A stretch of DNA of 64,000 nucleotides from Pseudofabraea citricarpa. Lineage: Eukaryota; Ascomycota; Leotiomycetes; Helotiales; Dermateaceae. Location: the NCBI GenBank assembly GCA_029641185.1, contig JAPWGK010000004.1, positions 2,046,001 through 2,110,000 on the forward strand, read 5' to 3'. A program made the position numbers and the translations under genes. The notes under the pieces were generated by a model. That model saw only the letters and a program-made list of their open reading frames with translations. It was not told the origin of the DNA and ran no database searches. This document shows, in pieces, positions 23,891-33,737 of this stretch (positions are counted from its first letter, which is position 1; each line of letters starts with the position of its first letter).

Positions 23891-24490
23891 ATGAGTGTCA
23901 TAAATACCACTCTATCCCAATACATGAACAAATCTACGATGAGGATATCAGTTCTATTGAAGTACAAACAACGTACAACTGTTCTCCAAGTCAGCCTTCT
24001 CTGTATTACTTTCTATGCCCTAAGCTACTTCGCCGTTCGGACGATCGACCCTCCCCTCAACTTCCGACAATCTCTCGGGCTTGTCGGCATGACACTCTCC
24101 GCCATAATTGCAACTGTCGGTATTAGTCTGCTTCGAAACCTCATGAAAGCCGGCGAAAGTCATTGTATGGAAAGCCCTGAACCAACCACACAGAGTCCTT
24201 GCATTTGCCACAAAATGACAAGACAAGGAATTGTCTACGAGACGATTCGTGAACAAGTCATCCGAGAAGTCGCGCCTCAAGTTGCTGCATCATCCTTGCG
24301 AGCTGCTTTGAACGCTGTCGAGGAGGTTAAGGATGGCATGTTAAAGGGAGACTGGGCCGAGAGGAGAATGAGAGAATCAAGAGAAGCTAGAGATCGTCTG
24401 GCTGCAGAACAAACAGATACACAAACATTGGATAATCTGGAAGCTGAGGAATCAGAAAATGGCTTGTCGGATGAGAGCTGGGTTATGTGA
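23891..24490 (+). CDS. Uncharacterised two-TM protein
   Basis: Intronless 199-aa frame. Two hydrophobic helices are visible at about 34-50 (VSLLCITFYALSYFAV) and 63-83 (LGLVGMTLSAIIATVGISLL), followed by a short Cys-containing loop (CMESPEP...CICHK) and a charged, helical C-terminal half rich in Glu/Arg (REQVIREVAPQVAASSLRAAL, RRMRESREARDRLAAE) ending in acidic SDESWVM. The layout suggests a membrane-anchored protein with a cytosolic coiled segment. I recognise no family. The start could be the second Met (MNKSTM), a few codons in. Confidence 0.6.
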   Translation: MSVINTTLSQYMNKSTMRISVLLKYKQRTTVLQVSLLCITFYALSYFAVRTIDPPLNFRQSLGLVGMTLSAIIATVGISLLRNLMKAGESHCMESPEPTTQSPCICHKMTRQGIVYETIREQVIREVAPQVAASSLRAALNAVEEVKDGMLKGDWAERRMRESREARDRLAAEQTDTQTLDNLEAEESENGLSDESWVM

Positions 24491-25530
24491 ACATGCTATT
24501 GTCGGAATGGATTAGATCAACAATTTCGAACAAAAACTGCAGATATTGTTGCTTTCTGAAAGAGGTGGCAATATTCAATTATCAATACCAAATCTCTGAA
24601 AGGATAGTCACAGCAATTTAAATGGCGCAACAAATGAGTAGATAATCAACTGTTCACTACTCTTAAGAAATTCTCTACTCTCTATACTGTCTAAATAGCT
24701 CGCTATCAGAATATACATTTTTCTTTTGTTGCTCTTACTGAAGTAGAGGTAGTGGTGCCTGCAGATCTTTCTTCGAGAGAGAAGCGTGGGCCTTTTTCTT
24801 AACCAGACCCAATTACTCTTGCTCTCCTCCGTGTACAGTCTCCAGAGCATCTTGAAGGCTAGCAAGCCGTAACTTTTGCGCGATTCCATACTAGAAGAGT
24901 TGTGAGTTCGGCTAAAATTTAAGCCTACCAAAGATTCGTGATATCCAGATCTCAAGTCACATCTCTTCTGAGATATAATCGAATTTGTATGCAATTACAT
25001 CGACTCTAAAAACTGGAGACCAAAACCTTCCGTTCTACTGACTTCATCCTGCTTCAAAGTTATGATGTGAATGAGGAAAAGAGGAGTTGATTTGCAAGAG
25101 GCAGATCAGACAGTCTAGAAGCAGGTTTCTACTATTACTAAGCTATTACTAACTTTATTACGTGAACATCAAAACTGGTGAATATGTCCCCGAGGATGGA
25201 AGCCGAACGATTATCTTCAAAACATAAATCAAGCACGCATGATCATTGATCTCAAACAAACGACTCACAAATAGTAATTAAACAAATAGCAAAAAATCAA
25301 ATACTTGCTATGCTCAAACCGACTTATCTACATGACAAGTACCAAAACATTCGTTTCTCAAAACAAGCCACGAATCATATCATAAAACATACTGTTCTCC
25401 AATTCCTTTCTCTGCATCTACCACAAATCGTATCCCACTGCAGCTAATATCATGCGATTATCGACAGCCATAAATAAAATTTCTGCCCAGGCTGGGTGGT
25501 TGCCTCCTAGATCTCATATTCACTTATAGC
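24491..25530. other. Intergenic, about 1 kb
   Basis: No gene supported. A 128-codon frame at 24608-24994 on the minus strand has unlikely composition and no flanking signals. The rest is AT-leaning unique sequence. Confidence 0.45.
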
Positions 25531-25698
25531 TTAAATAACGCTCCCCGTCTCCGCGTTGAATCTTGCCTTCTCCTCTTGGCCCTCTCTTCGCTCCTTCTGC
25601 AGCTTCTTTTTGCGTTGCTCATCAGGGTTGAGGCATTTTCCTCTCATGTCAACGCCTGATAGTTTGGCCTTTGACCTGCCAATCCATGCTTCGGCGAG
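25531..25698 (-). pseudogene. 3' end of a truncated gene, cut by the AT-rich repeat
   Basis: A GC-normal minus-strand frame reads LAEAWIGRSKAKLSGVDM, continues with a strongly charged helix (DEQRKKKLQKERREGQEEKARF) and stops at 25531-25533 after GSVI. No start codon or plausible 5' exon exists, because the frame meets the repeat block at about 25697. This looks like the last 55 codons of a gene whose upstream part was replaced or disrupted. The parent family is not recognised. Confidence 0.45.
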
Positions 25699-26437
25699 TA
25701 TAAGCTCTCTTTTACTGAGCTTACGATAAAAACCTACTGCTAAGTACGAGCTTAAATAACGGTTTAAATAGTTAGGTTAAGCTCATATTTAATAGAGTAT
25801 AGAAGTTATCGGTAGTCTCAGAGGCTACTATAAAGAGTCTTGTATGGCTTTTTAGAGATTATTGTTTTATTCTTAAGTATTATCGGAGATAATAATATTA
25901 CTTAAGAAAAATAATATCCTTATATTCTCTTTATATTTCGTATATTTACTTATAAAGAGTTATACGTAGGTTTCTTACTTTTACTTATTCGTTCGTAAAG
26001 TTGTCGAATATTTCTTTATTATTATTTTAGTAAGTATAAACTTTCTTTTACTAAACTTATAGTAAGAATCTATTACTAAGTACGAGCTTAAATAACGGTT
26101 TAAAGAGTTAAGTTAAGCTAATATTTAATAAAATATAAAAAGTTATCGGTAGTCTTAAAGGCTATTATAAAAAGTCTTTTATAAAATTAAGTTAATAAGA
26201 GAAATAAACCTAAATTATTAGGGATCCTAGGGGGATACTTATAAATTTTTGGAGGTTACTGTTTTATCCTTAAGTATCGTCGGAGATAATAGTATCACTT
26301 GAGAAAAATAATATCCTTGTCTTCTCTTTGTACTCCGTGTATCTACTTACAAAGAGCTATGCTTATGTTTCTTCCTACTTCTACCTGTTCTTCCGTAAAC
26401 TTGTCGAATATTTCTTTGTCGTTATATCAAACTAGGT
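25697..26437. repeat. Tandem duplicated, RIP-like AT-rich repeat (two copies)
   Basis: Copy A (25697-26032) and copy B (26033-26437) align along their length: both start AGTATAA, share TAAATAACGGTTTAAA and GTTATCGGTAGTCT, and end in TTGTCGAATATTTCTTT. Differences are almost all C/T or G/A transitions; in the second half A has the T/A state (B GTATCGTCGG, A GTATTATCGG). Copy B carries an extra segment of about 60 bp (about 26186-26246) flanked by TATAAA on both sides. These are the marks of RIP on a duplicated element; the element type is not identifiable. Confidence 0.75.
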
Positions 26438-26487
26438 ATATGGTTATTTTATTACTCCAAGCGATGAAAACTATTCCAGGTTTGTCA

Positions 26488-26523
26488 AAAAAAAAAAAAA
26501 AGAAAAAAAAAGGAAAGAAAAAG
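26488..26523. repeat. A-rich homopolymer tract
   Basis: About 36 bases, nearly all A with a few G, about 50 bp downstream of repeat copy B. It could be the poly(A) end of a retroposed element oriented on the plus strand, or simple slippage. Confidence 0.7.
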
Positions 26524-27218
26524 TATGCAAGAACCTTCTGAACCCATGCACGGCTTCTCTTTGATGCCAGCAGGTCTTGTTCTTGATGAACTAGCTTTTT
26601 TGTTCCTCTAGATTCGGAGCCGAGCAGGAATAAGTCGTACTTTCTTTTCATGCACAAGACGATCAAGGCTGTTTGTCACACCACCCCGTTACCCACTCCC
26701 TGAGAATTTCACCTAGCGGTTGGCTCAGAAAGAAATTTCAACTCAAGTGATCTAGCGCCTGAAAGAAGATACTCGTCTCTTGCGAAGACTCTGCGTCTTT
26801 CAGATCACCTCTCAGTCTACTCCCTTCCTGAGGACTAATTTCGCCAGAAGACATGTCCGTGTTAGGTATCCCCTTCATTTTAACCTTCGATCATCAACAA
26901 ATCTCCATCGCAAGCGGAAGGCAGTCGATCTCAAGCCTCGTGGCGCTCCAACCCTATCCCGCATCCACTCCACAGTCTCGGAGAAATCTGCGGCGTTCCC
27001 GTTTAGCTGCGGGGAAGCTAAGAGATGCGAACTATCGAATCCAGTCATGCAAGCTTCTGTCACATCCAAACATGACCAGACCGGAGATAGTGAGGGGAGG
27101 AGAGATGCAGAAGAAAATTCATGGTATTTATTATTTATCATACATTAACTGTGTGCCACTCCGGGAATCAAATTACTCCATCGCTAACCGTCATGCCTCA
27201 TTAGTGTGAATCGTTAAG
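26524..27218. other. Intergenic
   Basis: Overlapping frames on both strands (26780-27209) without introns, homology or start context. I see no supported gene. Confidence 0.45.
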
Positions 27219-27866
27219 CTACAGAGATGCCAGCGCGAGCATCACTCCTCCCACCACACTCAGCACCTTGATTCTCGACGCGTGTAGCCGGTTCTGTCCG
27301 CTCTGAGACGAGGGTGGTGTTGCGGAAGCGGGCCGGGAGGACGAAGTGGATGTCCGAGGCGAAGCAGTTGTAGAGGCCCCGTTGGTGCCTCTGATGGAGG
27401 TCAGCCCAGAAGCGGTACCAAGGGCCAACGTCGTGCTGGGCGGGGACACGGCCATAGTGGAAGCCTCCGCAGCACCCTCTGTGAGGAAGTGCGACAGGAC
27501 TGAGGTTGTCGAGACGAACAAAATGGTGCCGACTGTGACGGCCGACTGGGTGGCGACGATGCGATCGAGGTTGATGGTGGATGATGAATCAAACAGGCTC
27601 CATGAATCTCCAGACCCTTTGATTTCACCGGATAGTGCTTGCACTTCGCACGATGCTGTGCCGCCCGTCGAATCGTCCGTGAAGACGTATGAGCACTGCT
27701 GGCTTTCTGAACTCGCATCTGCTGGATTCGTGTATGATGATGATCCAGCTTCGCACAGGTTGACGGTGGAGCCGCATATTGAAGTCCCGACGATTGTGCT
27801 CATGCCACAGACGGTGACAAGGCAAGGCCCTGTGAGGGAGGCTGGGAGACCGTATTCAATAGACAT
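27219..27866 (-). CDS. Ser/Thr-rich, possibly GPI-anchored surface protein
   Basis: Intronless 215-aa frame. The N-terminal half has six Cys (CLVTVC, SICG, NLCEAG, QQCSY, ASCEV), a small extracellular-type disulfide domain. Residues 110-200 are Ser/Thr/Ala-rich (TSTSSSRPASATPPSSQSG). The C-terminus ends in a hydrophobic tail (KVLSVVGGVMLALASL) preceded by small residues, as in GPI-attachment signals. A second hydrophobic stretch (VTVGTILFVSTTSVL) lies at about 110-127. This start lacks a normal signal peptide, and a stop lies shortly upstream in frame, so a missing first exon in 27867-28150 is likely. Probable cell-wall or membrane protein of unknown role. Confidence 0.55.
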   Translation of the reverse strand: MSIEYGLPASLTGPCLVTVCGMSTIVGTSICGSTVNLCEAGSSSYTNPADASSESQQCSYVFTDDSTGGTASCEVQALSGEIKGSGDSWSLFDSSSTINLDRIVATQSAVTVGTILFVSTTSVLSHFLTEGAAEASTMAVSPPSTTLALGTASGLTSIRGTNGASTTASPRTSTSSSRPASATPPSSQSGQNRLHASRIKVLSVVGGVMLALASL

Positions 27867-30083
27867 TGCTGGTGAGAGGGTTGGTTGATGGAATGGAGCT
27901 TATGGAAGTGAGTTTGCTGGTTAAACTTCCCTGGGTAGGAGATCACCATGTTGTATTTGTACAGATATGCTGGGTTCGAGAGCGAAACAACCTTAAACCC
28001 CCGAACCTGCTTTCGTTCGTGCCCCAGAAAGTTACTGCTGTGTTCGGTGTTCGTGCTCTTGATCCAAGCCACTTCGTTGTGACGGGTTAGTAGCGCGGCT
28101 AGCCCGACGCCGCTGACTCCGCAGATCAGCTCTCGCCTACCGTGTTAAAGTTTGAGATTCAAGAGTTGATTGGCACTTTGAGCAGTCTTCAATTCTAGAT
28201 GAATGAAAACAGAAGTGATCAGCGTGGGAGACTTTGGTACCTGGTTTGTCCTCTACTATGGATGATGAAAGTGATTGAAATCGTCCAAGTCTGAGGTCTA
28301 TCTGATCTTAAGCGAAGACTGTCTGCTGGAAGAACTTAGCGAGGGCGCGGCATCATCTTCGTCCGAATAGGTACTTCTTGAAAAGGACCAAGTCAATAAT
28401 AATGACACCTGAACAATTGTGCTATTCCCTGTTTTCTACTGGTTATTTTACGCATGTAGGAATGGTTTTTAAGATTTGTAATCGTAGATTCCCCAGGATT
28501 TGGATCAATGCGAGGATATCCATAGCTTACTTGCAAAAACACTTCAGTGATCCTCGAGTGTGTACAGTATTGATCTAGATTCTATGTGATGATGACCTTT
28601 CAAAAGTTAGATTCTCTCCTCTGAGTTTGGAAATTGATAGTAAAGTTCAAGGGTCCTACTCTATCTTCCGCTGTCAACTCCATGAGGGGTACCAATCTAA
28701 GCATCTATTAGATGTAGATCGCAGGTCATTGATAGGATGCTAACAAATTTTGAGTAGGTAGATCTGGTCTGAAAACGATTAGAGTTGCATGTTGTCGACA
28801 CCTTTCCGGCTCTGTCGACATTGTTCCCCGTCTCCGTCAAACGGCGAATCCGACTCGCTAAGCTCATTCCCACGATGCATGATGGTTTCAAGGCAAGATG
28901 ATTCTTACAAATGGCTATTCGTTGTCTAGAACTGATTTTCACTATGTTATATCCAGTATAGTTTATGAATCTTGTTTTAAACAGCGACATCGTTTCGAAT
29001 AAAGATTTAATCTATGTATCCTCAAGTAATATAGTTCAATTCGATGGTCATGTTGGCTGTAGAGCTGCTAGATTTTGTACATATGTGTAAGCTGACTGGA
29101 TGAGCGAAAGTAAAGAAAGGATTACTAAATGAGGGACTGCTGAAACTTGCTGAGTGCTAGTCAAGGATGTACATCAGTATGCCTACTCCGAGGTCGGACA
29201 CTCGCAGAACACCACAGAATAGCTTTGTGGCTATGAACAACTGCATAATTTTCTTCTTATAACTATTCGCTCGTTAATCGTCACCACCTTCTTGGTACCT
29301 ACTACCTACATATTCCCTGAAAACCCCACGTTTTCCAATGATGAATGGAGAGTTCCATGGGCTAATCTCTAGCACATGACTGGCAAGAGCCGCGCGACCT
29401 GATCATTTGAGAGTTTAAGCACATCAACATAAGCCTTTGAAAATTCCGAGCGTTATTACTCACTGGCTTTTTCTTCCTCAGACGAAAGCGAAAAGGACAG
29501 CAAAAGTCGCAAGCGGAAAGACAGGAGTTGGGGAGGAAAAGCAAAAAGAAGATACAAGTTACAACCACAAAGAGTCATGCTCTCACTCACTTCCCCTCCG
29601 AAAAGAAGCATCAAAAGAAAAACAAGACTCCCCCCTTCAAGTCTCTCTCAAGAGAGGAGAAAGAGGTACTATCTCAAACTGATTAACCAATCACATGCAA
29701 TTGCGCGGTGATCAGGGGTGCATAGATAAGAAGCATCGCCAAAGCAGACTCCCCGACTTACTTTATTAAGCATGTCCTCGCGACGATCCAATAGCAACGA
29801 TGCGCTTCCCCACAAAGCTCTGCTTAATGACCAGCTAGAAGTTCAGTCTGTAATAGTTGAGAGAGGGTTCATGAATGATAAGGTGCCTGAGATAAGAATC
29901 GTTCTGTGTGACGGGAGTTGATTTTTGTACATCCCACTCTTCTCACTGCGGGTGTATCTACCGAATCGTTTTGCAGCGTGCGGGGAGATGTATAAGTAAG
30001 TTGGATGGGTCTCGGATGGCAATAGAGAGGTGTACTGTGCAAGTATCCTTTTCAACTTTGGCTCATCCATTCGGGTCTTGAAT
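27867..30083. other. Intergenic, about 2.2 kb
   Basis: It may contain an unseen 5' exon of the Ser/Thr-rich gene near 27880-28140 and the promoter of the MFS gene. Short frames elsewhere (28378, 28697, 29362, 29437, 29843) are not supported by composition or neighbours. Confidence 0.45.
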
Positions 30084-32046
30084 ATGCCATCGTCTTTAGA
30101 CATTGAGAATACTAGTGCTCCCACGTATGCAGAGCAGTTCCCGCCTGGAACTGTCTTGCTTGAAGATGGTAAGTCATTCTATTCTTGCGCTGTCCGCAGA
30201 TATGTGGTTACTGACGCATATATGACAGCACGGCTCTCAACAGGACACGGCGATGGCCATCTAGTGTTCCAGCCCCAACCATCAGAAGATCCAAATGATC
30301 CACTAGTAAAGTCAACATATTCCAATGAAGCGAGCTTTTCTAACAGAGCAAAACTCAAACAGAACTGGACAAATGCACGGAAGTACCTGAACTTCAGCAT
30401 CATCTCCTTCTACGCACTTCTGATCTTCACCATGTACGCAAGCACGCTCCCATTTCCCTAGCATGCTTCCAAGCTCACCCAACCCCCCTAGTCTGGACAT
30501 CGGGCCCGTAGTGTGGCAAGACTACGTGTCGGAGCTGGGGTTGAGCTACGACCAGCTCAACGACACGTTCGCGACCAACTGCGCAGGGCTCGCCGTCGGC
30601 TGTATCATCTTCATCCCCTTCGCGTTGAAGTACGGCCGCAGACCCATCTACCTCGTCAGCACCATCATCACGTTCGCCATGGCCATCTGGCAAGCGAAGC
30701 TGAATACCTTTGGCGAGATGCTCGCGACGCAGGTCATCTCGGGCCTCAGTGGCGCCGTGAGTGAGACGCTGGTGCAGATGACGGTGGCGGATGTGTTTTT
30801 CGTTCATCAGAGGGGGACGATGAATGGGATCTATCTGTTGATGGTTAGCACGGGGGTAAGTGATACGTTTTCGTACGTTTAAAGAGAAGAAAAGAAAGAA
30901 AGCGACAGGGAAACAGACAGAGAGAGTATATGAGTTTTAACTGACTTGGGCTCTTGCTGCTTGTGCTAGACCTTCCTGGCTCCTGTTGCGTCGGGTTATA
31001 TTGCCGACTCCCAAGGTTGGAGATGGCTGTATTGGTGGTGCACCATCTTCTTCGCTATCAACATCCTGCTGTTCTTCTTCCTCTACGAGGAGACCAAGTT
31101 CGTCTACCACACCATCGTGGGCACCTCCGTGTCTTCAACCCATGTTGGGACGCAGGAACCAGACAAGGCGACGACGGAGGATTCGAAAGCACAAGACTTG
31201 AGAACCGTCACCAACACCAGCACCACAGGCTATGCACCTCAGCAATCTCACATCAACCACTCGATCCCACTGAAGACGTACCGCGAGCGCATCCCATGGA
31301 CAACACCCACGCCGTCGCCATGGAGCAAACTCCTCCGCCACACGTACCAGCCCTTCATCGTACTCTTCACCTTCCCAGCCGTGGCGTACACGGCGCTGCA
31401 ATACGGCTCGATCCTAGCCTGGTTCTCCATCCTCGCCACGACCGAATCAGCCTATTTCTCCGTGGCGCCCTACAACTTCACGACCATCGGGATCGGGCTG
31501 CTGAACCTGCCAGCCTTCATCGGCTGCCTGTTCGGTGCCGTGTACGGCGGCTGGATCTCGGACAAATCCATCGTCTTCTTCACCAAGCGGAATCGAGGCA
31601 TCTACGAGCCTGAGATGCGTCTCTACCTCTCTCTGTTCCCGGCCCTCGTCGGTCCCGCTGGCCTGTTCACGTACGGCTACAGCGTCGCGGCTGGCATGCC
31701 GTGGATCATTCCCTGCGTCGGCGCTGCTCTATTCGGCTTTAGTCTCACGGCTGTAGGCGACGTCGCCCTGACTTATCTCTCTGATTCGTATCGTGAGATC
31801 CTTGGGGATGCCCTCGTCGCCGTGGCGTTCGTCCGGAATCTGTTTGCCACTATTGTGGTCTTTGTCTTGACGCCGTGGATCGATGCTCTCGGACTACATG
31901 ATACCTTTACTTGTGTGGGTTGCTTGTGCCTCGCGCTGAATCTTCTCGTCGTGCCCATGATTGTTTGGGGGAAGAGGTTCAGGACCGCGAAGGCGGAGCG
32001 GTATAATGAGATGGCGGATAGGCAGTTTGATCCCAGAGATATATGA
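30084..32046 (+). CDS. MFS transporter (DHA1-like, 12 TM)
   Basis: Predicted 557-aa major-facilitator transporter at the plasma membrane. Exons: 30084-30168, 30229-30305, 30363-30433, 30492-30855, 30970-32046 (558 codons including stop). The order fits the HOL1-like DHA1 group: an N-terminal cytosolic tail with DPNDPLNW (the family's typical DPxNW before TM1), TM1 joined by splicing (FTILDIGPVVWQDY), loop motif GRRPIY, TM3-TM6 with SGLSGAVSETLVQM and ASGYIADSQGWRWLYW, a long hydrophilic loop with PWSKLLRHTYQPF, then six more TM helices. The tail is RYNEMADRQFDPRDI. Substrate not predictable (drug, polyamine or metabolite). It converges on the SLATT gene 225 bp away. The third coding region is GC-rich, like the rest of this stretch. 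Confidence 0.92.
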
Positions 32047-32270
32047 GGGGGTTAGTTTGAATAGACTTGGATGTGATGAGTTGGACTAAGAACCCTGAGC
32101 GAATTATCGAGCGGTTGAACAAGTGGAAGATGAAAATGAGAATGAAAATGGATATCTATCGTGGCTTGCATCTAAGCCAAATCTAATACTAAGACTATGT
32201 TCCACTGAGGGTTGATACTGCTCTAATTCCATACTCCAGCAGACCCCAAGCAAAACCAGACCAGCCCAGA

Positions 32271-33149
32271 CTATGAAATCTCCAAAGACTTACTCTTTCC
32301 CTTGCCGACAACAATATGACTCTGTCGCCCATCATCACCGCCCATCCGCTCCTGCGCACGCTCCCGCAAGTTCAGATTCAAAGTGGCAGCGCCATTCGCA
32401 TTGGCACCGGCATTGGCAGCGGCACGGGCGCCTCTAAACCTCGGTTTCTGCCTCTCGCCCGACTCGACCTGATGAGCATAAGTACTCGGTCTATTCATCT
32501 CGGCCGTATCTCTAGCGACGTTATACCTCTCAAAGACCTCATTGACCAGATCCTCGACATCATCCTTCTCGTCCTCGCCATCCTCGCCATCCTCATTACC
32601 ATCAGTATAGCCACCCGCCTGCACCGCGAGGCGGCACTCGCACTGCTCGATAAAGTCCTGCACCTTCCTCATCTCAAACTCATCCTTGCGCAAGCGATCC
32701 GGCAACCCCTGGCCCTTGAAGAAGGCGAGGATCCCCGCGAGGCAGCTGTTCACGATACCCAGGACCGTAATGGCGCGCGGGTGCAGTCGCGACAGCGGGC
32801 CCAGAGATGCGAGCGTTGCGCCGATGACCAGCTGCGCCAGCAGCGCCGCGTAGTATAGCGCTTCGATCAAGTGGTATTGCAGCAGGAACCGTCGCTGTGC
32901 GTTCAGCACCGTTCGGTAGATGCCCGACGAGTGCCGCCGCAGCGAGTGCACATCGCACGGCGTGATGGACGTCGAGTGTGTGCTGTTGATGCCGATGGCG
33001 ATGCGGAAGCGCGTCAGGTCGCTCGTGATGGTGATGGGTGGGATGGCGACTTGAGGCTTCGGGTTCGGCTTCGGCGGAGGGTTCGAGCTTGGACTCGTCG
33101 TTCGGCTCGGCCCGTCTGATGACAGTAAGGGAGTTTGTTCGTTTGACAT
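32271..33149 (-). CDS. SLATT_fungal 2-TM protein
   Basis: Intronless 292-aa protein of the fungal SLATT type (SMODS and SLOG-associating two-TM effector). Residues 1-45 are Pro/Ser-rich (MSNEQTPLLSSDGP carries a dileucine-like TPLL). The core at about 75-170 is YRTVLNAQRRFLLQYHLIEAL, two adjacent TM helices (YYAALLAQLVIGATLASLG; AITVLGIVNSCLAGILAFF), then GQGLPDRLRKDEFEMRKV, the strongest family block. An acidic stretch (DGNEDGEDGEDEKDD) and an Ala/Asn-rich tail follow. Bacterial SLATT proteins are proposed pore-forming effectors of nucleotide-signalling defence; the fungal versions are uncharacterised. It lies about 3.2 kb from a HET protein. Confidence 0.85.
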   Translation of the reverse strand: MSNEQTPLLSSDGPSRTTSPSSNPPPKPNPKPQVAIPPITITSDLTRFRIAIGINSTHSTSITPCDVHSLRRHSSGIYRTVLNAQRRFLLQYHLIEALYYAALLAQLVIGATLASLGPLSRLHPRAITVLGIVNSCLAGILAFFKGQGLPDRLRKDEFEMRKVQDFIEQCECRLAVQAGGYTDGNEDGEDGEDEKDDVEDLVNEVFERYNVARDTAEMNRPSTYAHQVESGERQKPRFRGARAAANAGANANGAATLNLNLRERAQERMGGDDGRQSHIVVGKGKSKSLEIS

Positions 33150-33737
33150 GGCCCTTCGTCTAATTCTTTGAAGTGCTCTTTTGATGGCTTTGGAAGAGAC
33201 GGGGAGGATCCTGGGATTCTCGAGTATATAGTGTATAGGTAATTAGGAAGGAATGCTTGACTGTGTCTCGATAACCCTGAGACAGAAGCCACGAGACGGC
33301 GACGCGTCGCACAGGGCAGACAGCTCGGCAGATCCGCCGCATTGCTCGCATTAGATAAGATTGGAGATAAGGAAGCGGCGATCATCACCTGCATTGATCA
33401 TGTTACAGTTCAATCCCTGTACTGCATATCAGAGGGATGACTTGAGATAGAGTATGGAAGGTAAGGGCACCTGATCAACTATCAACTAACTTGAAGAACT
33501 TGAGCTATCTCGGCTTGCATTCCTGTCTTCACTATTACCATTCTGTGCCGAGTAGAAATTGAAAGAAAGAAGAAACAAGGAACAATCTTAACGAGGAGCT
33601 CGCTTGACTTTGTGTTGCAGCAAATCAAGTTCTACTTATTCTTTTACTCTAAATGGCTAGAACAGTTGGAATCAAGTAATCTATCCATATGGACACTTCA
33701 ATAATAATCGAGACATTGAAGTATTCAGCCTAGCATT
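33150..33737. other. Intergenic: SLATT promoter and monooxygenase 3' flank
   Basis: About 590 bp without a supportable gene; short frames only. Confidence 0.5.

Noticed and set aside
24608..24994. 128-codon minus-strand frame
   Set aside because: Biased composition (many Lys/Ser/Tyr/Leu from AT-rich DNA), no introns or start context, no recognisable domain.
26780..27209. Overlapping plus-strand frames next to the repeat
   Set aside because: Two frames and an antisense frame overlap, which is not possible for one real gene; composition is random-like.
30475..31439. Frames antisense and in alternate phase of the MFS gene
   Set aside because: High GC leaves all frames open; Arg/His/Pro-rich translations are shadows of the transporter.
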